DNA of 8,874 nt. It comes from CAYRTD01 sp964426915. Its GTDB lineage: Bacteria > Bacteroidota > Bacteroidia > Bacteroidales > GCA-2748055. The notes beneath the pieces were generated by a model. The model was not told the DNA's origin. It did no database searches and saw only the letters and a program-made list of their open reading frames with translations. Made by a program: the position numbers and the translations under genes. The DNA lies in assembly GCA_964426915.1 (NCBI GenBank), contig CAYRTD010000158.1:1-8874 (forward strand). The letters run 5' to 3'. This document shows, one piece after another, positions 1-6,854 of the stretch (the first letter of the stretch is position 1; every line of letters begins with the position of its first letter).

Positions 1-119
1 TACGGATTTCCAATCCAGATTTTCCTGTACATCTGTGGTGTGATTCCTTCTAAAACATGAAAGGTCTTGGAATAATTACTCGGGCTGTCAAACCCCACTT
101 CTATGGCAATTTCAGCGAT
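1..119 (-). pseudogene. AraC-family regulator, C-terminal HTH fragment
   Basis: The minus strand reads IAEIAIEVGFDSPSNYSKTF and continues HVLEGITPQMYRK to the window edge. This matches the second helix-turn-helix of AraC/XylS transcription activators (IAxxVGF, then SxFSRxFKxxxGxTPxxYR). Only about 40 codons are visible and the 3' end lies outside the window. Upstream, at about 120-125, the AraC-like pattern stops and the sequence becomes the start of a different gene on the opposite strand. No N-terminal sensor domain or first helix-turn-helix is present, so the gene is broken at its 5' side. The family assignment is secure; the target genes cannot be inferred. It is called a pseudogene because no start or domain body can follow the junction. 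Confidence 0.72.
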
Positions 120-126
120 CCATAGC

Positions 127-497
127 ACGAATTGGCAAGCCTGGTGGAAAGGCGATTTGGATCGCCCCATGGTTGTATTGGAGAGGTTGGTACCCCCGGA
201 TGGCAAATCCTTTCCAAAAGGGAAGAACTTACCGGTTTTCAGTGATTTTGATAATAGTCCATTCCAAATCTTCACGGAATACATTGGATTCCGGGTGTCG
301 GTAATCCGCCTCCGGAGGAGTGGCTGGATTTATTGCTTCGAATCAGGGATGCCGGGAAGTTGTGTCAGTTATACGTCACACCCGATGGCGCAAGAAAGAT
401 TAAAAATGAACTGGGAGGAAAGGGCTTTGCCTTTTACATTTGGACAGAAACCTCACACGATGAGGCATTAAAACTGATTGATGATCTCTACAGCTAA
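127..497 (+). pseudogene. URO-D-like (uroporphyrinogen decarboxylase superfamily) gene remnant, internally deleted and frameshifted
   Basis: Two pieces of one protein lie in different frames. The first (about 127-251) reads TNWQAWWKGDLDRPMVVLE, like the N-terminus of URO-D-superfamily proteins of unknown substrate found in Bacteroidota and Planctomycetes. The second (about 258-497, another frame, stop TAA 495-497) reads SIPNLHGIHWIPGVGNPPPE and later YVTPDGARKI, ending GFAFYIWTETSHDEALKLID plus five residues, like the C-terminal end of the same family. The second frame has adjacent stops at 252-257, which bound the join. Family members are about 350 residues; here only about 120 codons remain, so roughly 200 central codons, including the barrel core, are gone. 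The first-piece frame stays open to 471 by chance. No start codon belonging to the family is visible, because the 5' end abuts the AraC fragment. Family assignment is from memory of the pattern, not a search. Confidence 0.68.
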
Positions 498-548
498 ATA
501 TGGTAAAATCAAATAATTACAAGTAATGTTTTGATAACATGATCAGTT

Positions 549-725
549 ATGAAAAGAATTAAAATAGTATTCATTGTCGTTTTCTGCTTTGCATTAAATG
601 GTTGTGGCAAAAATGATACAATTTCTATTGATAATTTTTCAATTCACCGCAGCATAATTCCTGATGATCAGCTCATCCACTTTACCGTGAAAAAAGTTTT
701 GCTTTTTAATGTCTGTTCCGATTAA
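549..725 (+). pseudogene. Lipoprotein N-terminal stub (58-codon ORF), probable gene remnant
   Basis: The ATG at 549 opens a 58-codon frame starting MKRIKIVFIVVFCFALNGCG. Two basic residues, a hydrophobic stretch and an LNGC lipobox with Cys19 make a good lipoprotein signal peptide. About 12 further residues (KNDTISIDNFSI) look like an ordinary mature N-terminus. From about 639 the frame runs antisense through the 3' end of the LamG-like gene and reaches TAA at 723-725, so the rest is unlikely to be the original protein. The simplest reading is a longer surface lipoprotein gene whose body was deleted, as with its two broken neighbours on the left. An intact 58-residue lipoprotein with a convergent 87-bp overlap is possible but less likely. 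The mature function cannot be inferred. Confidence 0.5.
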
Positions 726-1364
726 AATTGTTGCATTTTCTGCGGAGAAGGAGGGTATATCAATATCCATGTATCCTACTTCAAAACCATTGATATACAA
801 AACAGGTTTGGAATTGTTCCCAAAAAATATTTTTACATGCTTCCATTTTGAGTTCTCATCAAATGATACCAGGTCCATGGGATAAGGTCTGTATTCAAAG
901 TGCCGGCTTACTTCACCAGCAGTATGATGAACTGCTGAAATGGCGAAAGTGGCCGCACTGTATGCATCAACATATGTTGTATCTATATCAGAAATAGTCA
1001 CAGAAAAAATGCCGTCCATGTAATCCAATACCGTTACACCTTCTATTATCCGGTAGGGTGAAAACCAAAAATCAAATTCCAGTTGTTCATGTTGCTGTAG
1101 TTCAAAAGAAAGGTAGGTTGTCTTTCCGTCAAAAAAAGCAGCGCCATTTTCACTTCCATCCTTGTCAATCATAAATTCAACTTCACCTTCAGTCTTTATT
1201 TGGTGATGATATGTGCTTTCATCATTTATGCTTCCATCAAACCGGAGATACACGATAGTATCATTTTCCTTGTACCCGGGAATTCTTTCCGTTTCTTTTG
1301 TGCAGCAATTTAATACAAGGATAGTTATACCCAATGCAATTAGAACTACTATTCTATTAATCAT
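639..1364 (-). CDS. LamG-like (concanavalin A-like) lipoprotein
   Basis: A 241-residue protein with a short signal (MINRIVVLIALGITILVLNC) and Cys20/Cys21 as candidate lipidation sites, although the -1 residue is unusual for a lipobox. The mature part resembles a single concanavalin A-like/LamG_3 jelly roll. It has an opening strand with YLRFDGSINDES (39-50), ENGAAFFDGKTTYLSF (72-87), the WKHVKIFFG...VLYINGFEVG hairpin (174-197), and a closing FHGKVDELIIRNYA (225-238). Such domains usually bind carbohydrate or act as adhesive modules; no catalytic residues are recognisable. It starts 5 nt after the DUF362 stop codon, so the two are almost certainly co-transcribed and probably act together at the cell surface. 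The closing strand is immediately followed by the stop, so the domain looks complete. Its last 87 bp overlap the opposite-strand lipoprotein stub. Confidence 0.75.
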   Translation of the reverse strand: MINRIVVLIALGITILVLNCCTKETERIPGYKENDTIVYLRFDGSINDESTYHHQIKTEGEVEFMIDKDGSENGAAFFDGKTTYLSFELQQHEQLEFDFWFSPYRIIEGVTVLDYMDGIFSVTISDIDTTYVDAYSAATFAISAVHHTAGEVSRHFEYRPYPMDLVSFDENSKWKHVKIFFGNNSKPVLYINGFEVGYMDIDIPSFSAENATILIGTDIKKQNFFHGKVDELIIRNYAAVN

Positions 1365-1369
1365 TAATT

Positions 1370-3493
1370 CTATCGTTTAATAATTGTTTCATGAAATATA
1401 ATTTCATTATTAAGTTCAAGTTTCAAAAAGTATGTGCCTTTTGCAAACCTGGAAAAATTAACAGGAGACCTGTCAAATGGCGCATAATACATTAATCTCC
1501 CGGTTTCAGAATAAATACAGACATCAGGTTTTATTTCTGAATCTACCTCAATAAATAAATTATCCCCTACAGGATTGGGAAAGATTTTTGCTATTTGCTC
1601 CTTAGCAGTTGTAACTGCACTTGAAGAAGGATAAATAGTATAAGAAAAAGAAAATACAGGGGAAGAATTATAGCCATCTTTATATGCAATGGCTTTAATA
1701 ATAGCAGATTCCTCAATTGTTATACCTGTACCATCAAATATACCAGAATTTTCATCCGGGTTTGATCCATCAAGGGTATAATAGATACTCGCATTTTCTT
1801 TAGCTGTATACAAGTTAATAGTAAGGGGTACGGGATAGGTTCCTGGTACTCTATCCGGGTAAATTCCGCCTAATTTTGAAGTTTCCTGTGCCCCGTTCAC
1901 CAATTCAATACCATCATCTGTTTCCAGGTTGCGCGTGTATTGCATGTCCGCAGCATTATTCCAGTGTTCGTGCACGCCCAGGCTAAAGAGTATGCTGCCC
2001 TCCCCTTCCGGATCATATTTGGTTCCGGAAGGTGGATTATCAGCCTGTGATGCTTCGTGAAGGTAATTATCCACGCTACCGTAAACATTATTCTGAGTTG
2101 GTTCGCTTCTCAGGAAGTCAAGACCTACCGACTCGATTGCCACACCATCCTGCGAGATAAACAGGCTTGAGGTCCAGTCGTTATTGAATGGAGCCATAGA
2201 CCATTTGGTTGGTGTGCCTCCCTGCGAGGTAGAGCAATACAGTGCATCTATGATAAACAGGAGAGTCTTTTTACCAATATCCTTATGGCCCATTAAATCG
2301 ACCAATGAATTATAACTACCCATGGGGGAAGCACAAAAATCCCAGTTCCCCGAACCTCCGCATGTTCCATGATCATGGGCGGCAATATAGGGATGTACTC
2401 CCGCGGCCTTGGGACCGTAATAATCGTATTCTTCATCATAGGAGTAGAATGTACCCAAATGGTTTTTGGCACACATGGTTACCCCGGTAAGTGAATGGCC
2501 TTTTAAATTCGCGAGGTTAATGATATAATCTGCCTGACTTACACCTTTTGGCAGAAAAGTGGCATTGCCCCCTTCCCTTTCGAGGGTTAATTCTTCAGAC
2601 CAGTTTATTTGAGCGTCCCCATCAATTTCGTATTTTCTCCAGTTATTTTTTCCCTCGTATCCATTATCATCCATAAATTGAATTCCGGGATATTCATGGG
2701 TAATGGTTGTATAGATCGCCATGGTAATGGATCGGCTTTTATCGTACACAAGGATATTACTTTCGGCAACACCTACTATATTAACAAGATGTCGTATGTA
2801 TGATAATAAAACCTGGGGTGTGGTGTTTGCTTTATTATCAGGGGAATCAGGACTTTTGGAATTGTTCATGTTTACTTTTATGGCAATTTTTTCTCCCGCA
2901 GTATAAGCCACATCACCCTTATCGTTGGTACGGTTAAAATACCTGAATATCATATCGTAGGCCTTTGCAAGGTCATTCTCATTGGTTAACCATTGGATGG
3001 TATGTTTTGCCATGGAATCAACGATGGCCTGATTGGTATTATCCGCACTCCACCAATAATTTGAGCTACCATCCCAGCTCGTGGCTTCCTTTTCATGTAC
3101 CCATACTACCCTGCCTGGATTTACACCTCTGGCAAATCCCATCGGGGAGTTCGGTAAATCAGTCGGAACAAAAGAATTTTCTACAAAAAAGGCATTCAAG
3201 TTCAAAGGGAAGTAGATAGACCTTGATATCAAGATGATACTGATACCTGCAATTAATAAAACTACTCCTTTTATTGAAAAACTTTTAGCCATTAATTGTT
3301 TACCTTTCCTTATAATCCCGAAAGATCCCAGAGTGAAAACTATCCATAAAACAAAACCAGATGCAATTGGGAATGCTGCTTGCTGACAAGGATATGCAGC
3401 ACGTGAAGGTTTAGGTATAACACGAATAAGAAACCATAACAGGGCAATTAATCCTGTACCCATCAAAAAAATCCTGTTAAAATGCTTTTTCAT
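1370..3493 (-). CDS. DUF362 protein with N-terminal membrane segments, chitobiase-C-like domain and T9SS type A sorting domain
   Basis: A 707-residue multidomain protein. Three hydrophobic segments lie at about 8-25, 42-60 and 75-95. Between the first two is the motif PKPSRAAYPC (27-36), which I associate with long DUF362 proteins. Residues about 125-510 form the DUF362 body, with the recognisable ANLKGHSLTGVTMCAKNHLG stretch at 328-347. Residues about 553-620 (VPLTINLYTAKENASIYYTL then DGSNP) match the chitobiase/beta-hexosaminidase C-terminal type domain. Residues about 636-707 (KIFPNPVGDNLFIEV ... GRLMYY ... FAKGTYFLKL ... ETIIKR) are a type A T9SS C-terminal sorting domain. The role of DUF362 is unknown. 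Some family members carry ferredoxin motifs, but no CxxCxxC cluster is seen here. It leads a two-gene unit with the LamG lipoprotein. The T9SS tail implies export to the surface, while three membrane spans imply inner-membrane retention; this conflict is unresolved. Confidence 0.82.
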   Translation of the reverse strand: MKKHFNRIFLMGTGLIALLWFLIRVIPKPSRAAYPCQQAAFPIASGFVLWIVFTLGSFGIIRKGKQLMAKSFSIKGVVLLIAGISIILISRSIYFPLNLNAFFVENSFVPTDLPNSPMGFARGVNPGRVVWVHEKEATSWDGSSNYWWSADNTNQAIVDSMAKHTIQWLTNENDLAKAYDMIFRYFNRTNDKGDVAYTAGEKIAIKVNMNNSKSPDSPDNKANTTPQVLLSYIRHLVNIVGVAESNILVYDKSRSITMAIYTTITHEYPGIQFMDDNGYEGKNNWRKYEIDGDAQINWSEELTLEREGGNATFLPKGVSQADYIINLANLKGHSLTGVTMCAKNHLGTFYSYDEEYDYYGPKAAGVHPYIAAHDHGTCGGSGNWDFCASPMGSYNSLVDLMGHKDIGKKTLLFIIDALYCSTSQGGTPTKWSMAPFNNDWTSSLFISQDGVAIESVGLDFLRSEPTQNNVYGSVDNYLHEASQADNPPSGTKYDPEGEGSILFSLGVHEHWNNAADMQYTRNLETDDGIELVNGAQETSKLGGIYPDRVPGTYPVPLTINLYTAKENASIYYTLDGSNPDENSGIFDGTGITIEESAIIKAIAYKDGYNSSPVFSFSYTIYPSSSAVTTAKEQIAKIFPNPVGDNLFIEVDSEIKPDVCIYSETGRLMYYAPFDRSPVNFSRFAKGTYFLKLELNNEIIFHETIIKR

Positions 3494-3804
3494 TGCAATG
3501 TATATTTAAATTGAGCACGAATAAGACAATCGTTAAGTGGAATCGCTCAATGGGTTAAAATCAGATGTAAATATATTTCAAAGTGGCGGGTTAAACTATA
3601 AGAATTTGTGCAAAAGATATAAGAGATGTTACTGTTTTTGAATGCTGATTATTATTAAAAAGTGGGTTTGTGATTAATCGCGGAAGGTTTGTTCATATAT
3701 TTTTGTTGTTTTGCAGGGGTATTGACATGCAAGTTTTGAGAACCAGAACTTTTCTTCCACGCTCATGGCTATTTTCATTTCCCGGTAACCCGGCCCTAAT
3801 GAGA
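3494..3804. other. Intergenic region between the SGNH gene and the DUF362 gene
   Basis: These 311 bp separate two minus-strand genes and hold no supported ORF. The part nearest the DUF362 gene is AT-rich and should carry its promoter. Partial matches to the Bacteroidota -7 box read on the minus strand occur at 3568-3575 (TATATTTA) and 3612-3619 (TATCTTTT), but neither has a TTG at the usual distance upstream, so no promoter is called. Just past the SGNH stop, at 3781-3793, is a GC-rich CCCGGTAACCCGG stretch with weak self-complementarity. It has no following T-tract on the minus strand and is not a convincing terminator. An open frame on the plus strand from 3670 continues antisense into the SGNH gene and is taken to be a shadow. 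Confidence 0.55.
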
Positions 3805-5052
3805 CTACCGGAGTTCCCCGACCAGAAGCAATTTCGTCACGTACCATTCCTGCCCTGCATAATCTGCCTGATTTTGATTGAAATTATCCTTGTTTCGCAG
3901 GATTTTTTCTTTATCAATATTTACATCCAGGAGCGTAATAGTAACCGTATGTTCTCCATGCTCCATTTCGGGATACAGCCAAAAATGTCTCCTGTAAAAT
4001 GAACACCAGGGGTCAAATCGTTTAATAGTATCGGGAGGGAGGTTGTCTATTTCAGCCAGCAGGAAACCGGATTTTGGGCCTATTGCATCACTGAAACCAA
4101 AACGGCTTCCTGTAAAGCTAAAAGAAATACTTGTTCCCGGTGTTGAAGACACCAACGTACCAGGTATTTTATCTCCAAAGTTATCATAAAAAGGCACGTT
4201 GGAAGGGGATATTTTGTTCCATTCCCCTTGAAGTTTTAAATCAGAAACATCAATCATGGTAGCGTTAAAGAGATTATCTTCCCTGAGAGGAGGAGGCAGA
4301 GGTTCTTTTTTGGAAGATTCATATTCCTCAAGGATCTTCATCGAACGAATAAATACTTCCGTATATATTTCATGTCCGGTTTCCGGGTAAGGATGCACGC
4401 CATCGCGGCTAAAAACAGGTATCCCGTTAATGTAAGCAGAATCACCTCTAAAAATCAGCCTATTGTCTTTCACCCTCATGGCCACTTCCGGTCCAAAATT
4501 AATGGATGGGATACCATAGTAGTCTGCTACTTTTTCCATTGCCCGGACAGACGAAAATTGATTTCCGTTCAACACCGAATCGAGTTTTTCTTCTTTCAGG
4601 GTGTAAATAAAACAGATGTCGGGAACCTTTTCAAGTTCATGAAGTTGCCTCACGATGCCCTCCATGCTTCTTATAATTTGTATGCTGTCATTGTTACTGT
4701 CATTAACAGCAAATTCAACCAGAACCAGATCGGGTTCATGGGGTGAAACATCACGAGCCAACCGGAAGGCTCCAAATTCTGAAGTTGTGCCCCCGATGGA
4801 GGCATTCACTGGGTTTATATTGGAGTTATTAAAATAATCTTTCATCCACGCAGCACTCTGCACGCGCCATCCTTCTGCATCTGTTATGCTGCCACCAAAA
4901 TAGACTATTGTAACAGAGTCTCCGGATTTTGCTCCTCTAATAAAGTTCCCGATTCCATCCCTTGTTTTTAATTCGTCGGGGCGGGTTGTTGGCTCCTGAA
5001 CACACTTTGCATTCAGCAGAATGATGGTCGAAAGAATCAGTAAAACTCTCAT
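3805..5052 (-). CDS. SGNH/GDSL-type hydrolase lipoprotein (predicted carbohydrate esterase)
   Basis: A 415-residue protein starting MRVLLILSTIILLNAKC, a short hydrophobic signal with Cys17 as a likely lipidation site, although the -1 Lys is atypical. The N-terminal domain (about 45-245) carries the four SGNH blocks: YFGGSIT with nucleophile Ser55, IGGTTS with Gly87/88, FAVNDS with Asn117, and DGVHP with Asp217 and His220. The GGSIT version of block I is typical of a Bacteroidota group rather than the classic GDSL. After a proline-rich linker (about 250-258), residues about 262-415 form a second, probably beta-sandwich domain (for example SFSFTGSRFGFSDAIG, 310-325), plausibly glycan-binding. 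The expected activity is removal of acetyl or other ester groups from sugars in the periplasm or at the surface. It lies 61 bp downstream of the NagZ-like GH3 gene, which suggests joint action on a decorated glycan. The substrate is not deducible. Confidence 0.78.
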   Translation of the reverse strand: MRVLLILSTIILLNAKCVQEPTTRPDELKTRDGIGNFIRGAKSGDSVTIVYFGGSITDAEGWRVQSAAWMKDYFNNSNINPVNASIGGTTSEFGAFRLARDVSPHEPDLVLVEFAVNDSNNDSIQIIRSMEGIVRQLHELEKVPDICFIYTLKEEKLDSVLNGNQFSSVRAMEKVADYYGIPSINFGPEVAMRVKDNRLIFRGDSAYINGIPVFSRDGVHPYPETGHEIYTEVFIRSMKILEEYESSKKEPLPPPLREDNLFNATMIDVSDLKLQGEWNKISPSNVPFYDNFGDKIPGTLVSSTPGTSISFSFTGSRFGFSDAIGPKSGFLLAEIDNLPPDTIKRFDPWCSFYRRHFWLYPEMEHGEHTVTITLLDVNIDKEKILRNKDNFNQNQADYAGQEWYVTKLLLVGELR

Positions 5053-5073
5053 TGGCTTATAATTTTAGACTTG

Positions 5074-5081
5074 CAAATTTA
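5074..5081 (-). promoter_or_regulatory. Candidate internal -7 box before the SGNH gene
   Basis: Read on the minus strand the sequence is TAAATTTG, a full match to the Bacteroidota TAnnTTTG box, placed 21 nt before the SGNH start codon in the 61-bp gap after the GH3 gene. No TTG is found at the usual distance upstream, so this is weak. It could give the SGNH gene some expression independent of the genes upstream. Confidence 0.25.
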
Positions 5082-5113
5082 ATAGAGTTTGTCATTAAAA
5101 TAGAGAGTCTGGA

Positions 5114-6820
5114 TCAAAAATCAATACCATAAATTTTCATTGCTGCCGATTCCAGACATTCGGTAGAGCATCCATAGGTGCATATTACCGTTTTGTATTC
5201 GGGTAATACGGTAAAGGGATAAGGGCTGTTTGTTACCACTATGGTAGGTTTACCCCAGCTTACCACTTCTTTCACAAAGTTATTCCCGTCAAGATGTCTG
5301 CGGCCGTAATAATTGGTAATCACAATCACGTCGGCCTGATCATACCTGTCTTGTATTCTTTTTTTGTCATTTTCCGTGAAAGTAAGATCGGTTTCAATGC
5401 TTCCCACGTTTTCGGATTGTTCCAGCATTTTTTCCCAGAAAATAGACGGGTGGCAATGCTGACTGTTGGTGTTCAGATGCATGGGATTAATTTGTTCGAT
5501 AAGGAGTACCCGGGTATCCTTTTTCAGTGGCAGTAGATTTTCTTCATCACGGATAACGGTGGTTGCCTTTCTCGCGGAATCAATACAGATGGATTTTACT
5601 TTCGGGTTGGCAATTCCTTCACCGGCCTTTTCCGGTTCCTTAATTCCCACTTTCGAATCTTCATTAAAGAATCCATAATCATACTTCACGCCAAGCGTTC
5701 TCATCACGGCATCGTCGATTCTTGATTCTTTTATTTTCCCGTTTTTAACAGCATCAACAATCTGTGGAAAAACCTCATGAATGATGGGTCCTTCATCGCG
5801 GATCAACAACAGGTCTGCACCTGCATTTAAAGCTTTTATTAAAGCATCGCCAAATTCAAAGCGTGAAATAATCCCACCCATAGCCATGGCATCCGTTGTT
5901 ATGGCTCCTTTAAACCCCATATCTTCTTTTAAGAGGTTGGTAAGGATAATTTTTGAAAGTGTGGCAGGTATATCGGCGGGCTCGAGTTTAGGATAAGCTG
6001 TGTGAGCAGTCATCACCGCCGGCATTCCTTCCTTAATCAATGCCTTGTATGGTTTCAAATGTTCTTCCATTTCAGATGGGGAAAGATCAATAACCGGAAG
6101 TCCGGAGTGTGCATCGGATGCTGATTCACCACGGCCCGGGAAATGTTTACCCGTTGCAATAATTCCGGCATCGCGCCATCCGTTCAGCATTTGTTTCGCG
6201 TATTTAATAACAGTATCAGCATCCTGGCCAAAGCTTCTTACCCCGATTTCCGGGTTCATGGCATTGGTATTAATATCAAGCACCATGGAATGGGTCCATG
6301 AAAATCCGAGGGGGAGAAGTTGTGATCCGATGGCCCACGGCACATCATAGGCCATCTGGGGGTCTCCCTGGGTGGTAAGTCCGAGGTTGTTCGGGAACTG
6401 GTGGGCGCCACCATGATAATAATCCCCGCTTTGATCTCCTTCAAAATCAAAGGTTATATGAAGGGGCAAACCAGAATCGCTGTCGAGTGAGCTTTGTTTC
6501 AAAGTATTTAAAAACCTGCAGTATTCTTCATTCGTGCAGTGAGGAACAGGTATACCGGGAATGTAATCTTTCATTGTTCCTGAAGGAACCCTTAGCATCC
6601 TGTGGGCAAACTCTGGTGGTGTGCATCCCGGATCGTGCCAGGCAGTTCTAACTCTCCAGTAAAAACCGACCCGTATTCCGGCAGGAGTATATTTTTTGAT
6701 CCTGTGGAGTATCTCAGGTGTGATCACTGTCCCGCAATATCCCAATACCAGACATTGTCCCACTTTCTGCTCCAATGTCATTTTCGATATGATGTCTTCA
6801 ATAAATTTTTGCTTTTCCAT
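5114..6820 (-). CDS. Cytoplasmic GH3 family glycosidase, NagZ-like (predicted beta-N-acetylhexosaminidase)
   Basis: A 568-residue GH3 protein beginning MEKQKFIEDIISKMTLEQKV with no signal peptide, so predicted cytoplasmic. Family landmarks are LDINTNAMNPEIGVRSFG (181-198), KHFPGRGESASDAHSGLP (225-242) and ITTDAMAMGG (307-316). By analogy with NagZ enzymes, Asp310 is the nucleophile, and Asp236-x-His238 is the Asp-His acid/base dyad on the mobile loop that marks the N-acetylglucosaminidase branch of GH3. The usual KHFPGHG has Arg230 in place of the last His. A second alpha/beta domain follows (about 405-568), as in two-domain Bacillus-type NagZ and not the short E. coli form. Such enzymes hydrolyse, or sometimes phosphorolyse, beta-linked amino sugars such as muropeptide or chitin fragments. 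It starts 34 bp after the symporter stop, suggesting the symporter supplied its substrate. The precise substrate is inferred only. Confidence 0.82.
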   Translation of the reverse strand: MEKQKFIEDIISKMTLEQKVGQCLVLGYCGTVITPEILHRIKKYTPAGIRVGFYWRVRTAWHDPGCTPPEFAHRMLRVPSGTMKDYIPGIPVPHCTNEEYCRFLNTLKQSSLDSDSGLPLHITFDFEGDQSGDYYHGGAHQFPNNLGLTTQGDPQMAYDVPWAIGSQLLPLGFSWTHSMVLDINTNAMNPEIGVRSFGQDADTVIKYAKQMLNGWRDAGIIATGKHFPGRGESASDAHSGLPVIDLSPSEMEEHLKPYKALIKEGMPAVMTAHTAYPKLEPADIPATLSKIILTNLLKEDMGFKGAITTDAMAMGGIISRFEFGDALIKALNAGADLLLIRDEGPIIHEVFPQIVDAVKNGKIKESRIDDAVMRTLGVKYDYGFFNEDSKVGIKEPEKAGEGIANPKVKSICIDSARKATTVIRDEENLLPLKKDTRVLLIEQINPMHLNTNSQHCHPSIFWEKMLEQSENVGSIETDLTFTENDKKRIQDRYDQADVIVITNYYGRRHLDGNNFVKEVVSWGKPTIVVTNSPYPFTVLPEYKTVICTYGCSTECLESAAMKIYGIDF

Positions 6821-6854
6821 TTTATCTATTTTAAAAATTGAATTTTAGTTTTTC

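Noticed and set aside
3221..3232. Palindrome TTGATATCAA inside the DUF362 gene
   Set aside because: It is a short coding-sequence palindrome, expected by chance, with no second copy in a regulatory position.
3731..3753. Possible hairpin AAGTT...AACTT after the SGNH gene
   Set aside because: The stem is only 5 pairs of mostly A-T, with no GC core, too weak to call a terminator.
3781..3793. GC-rich CCCGGTAACCCGG as a terminator
   Set aside because: The self-pairing is short and imperfect, and no T-tract follows it in the direction of transcription.
3670..4002. Plus-strand frame of 110 codons
   Set aside because: It lies mostly antisense to the SGNH gene, has no recognisable domain, and its composition is explained by the coding strand opposite.
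4372..4746. Plus-strand frame of 124 codons
   Set aside because: It is fully antisense to the conserved SGNH catalytic domain.
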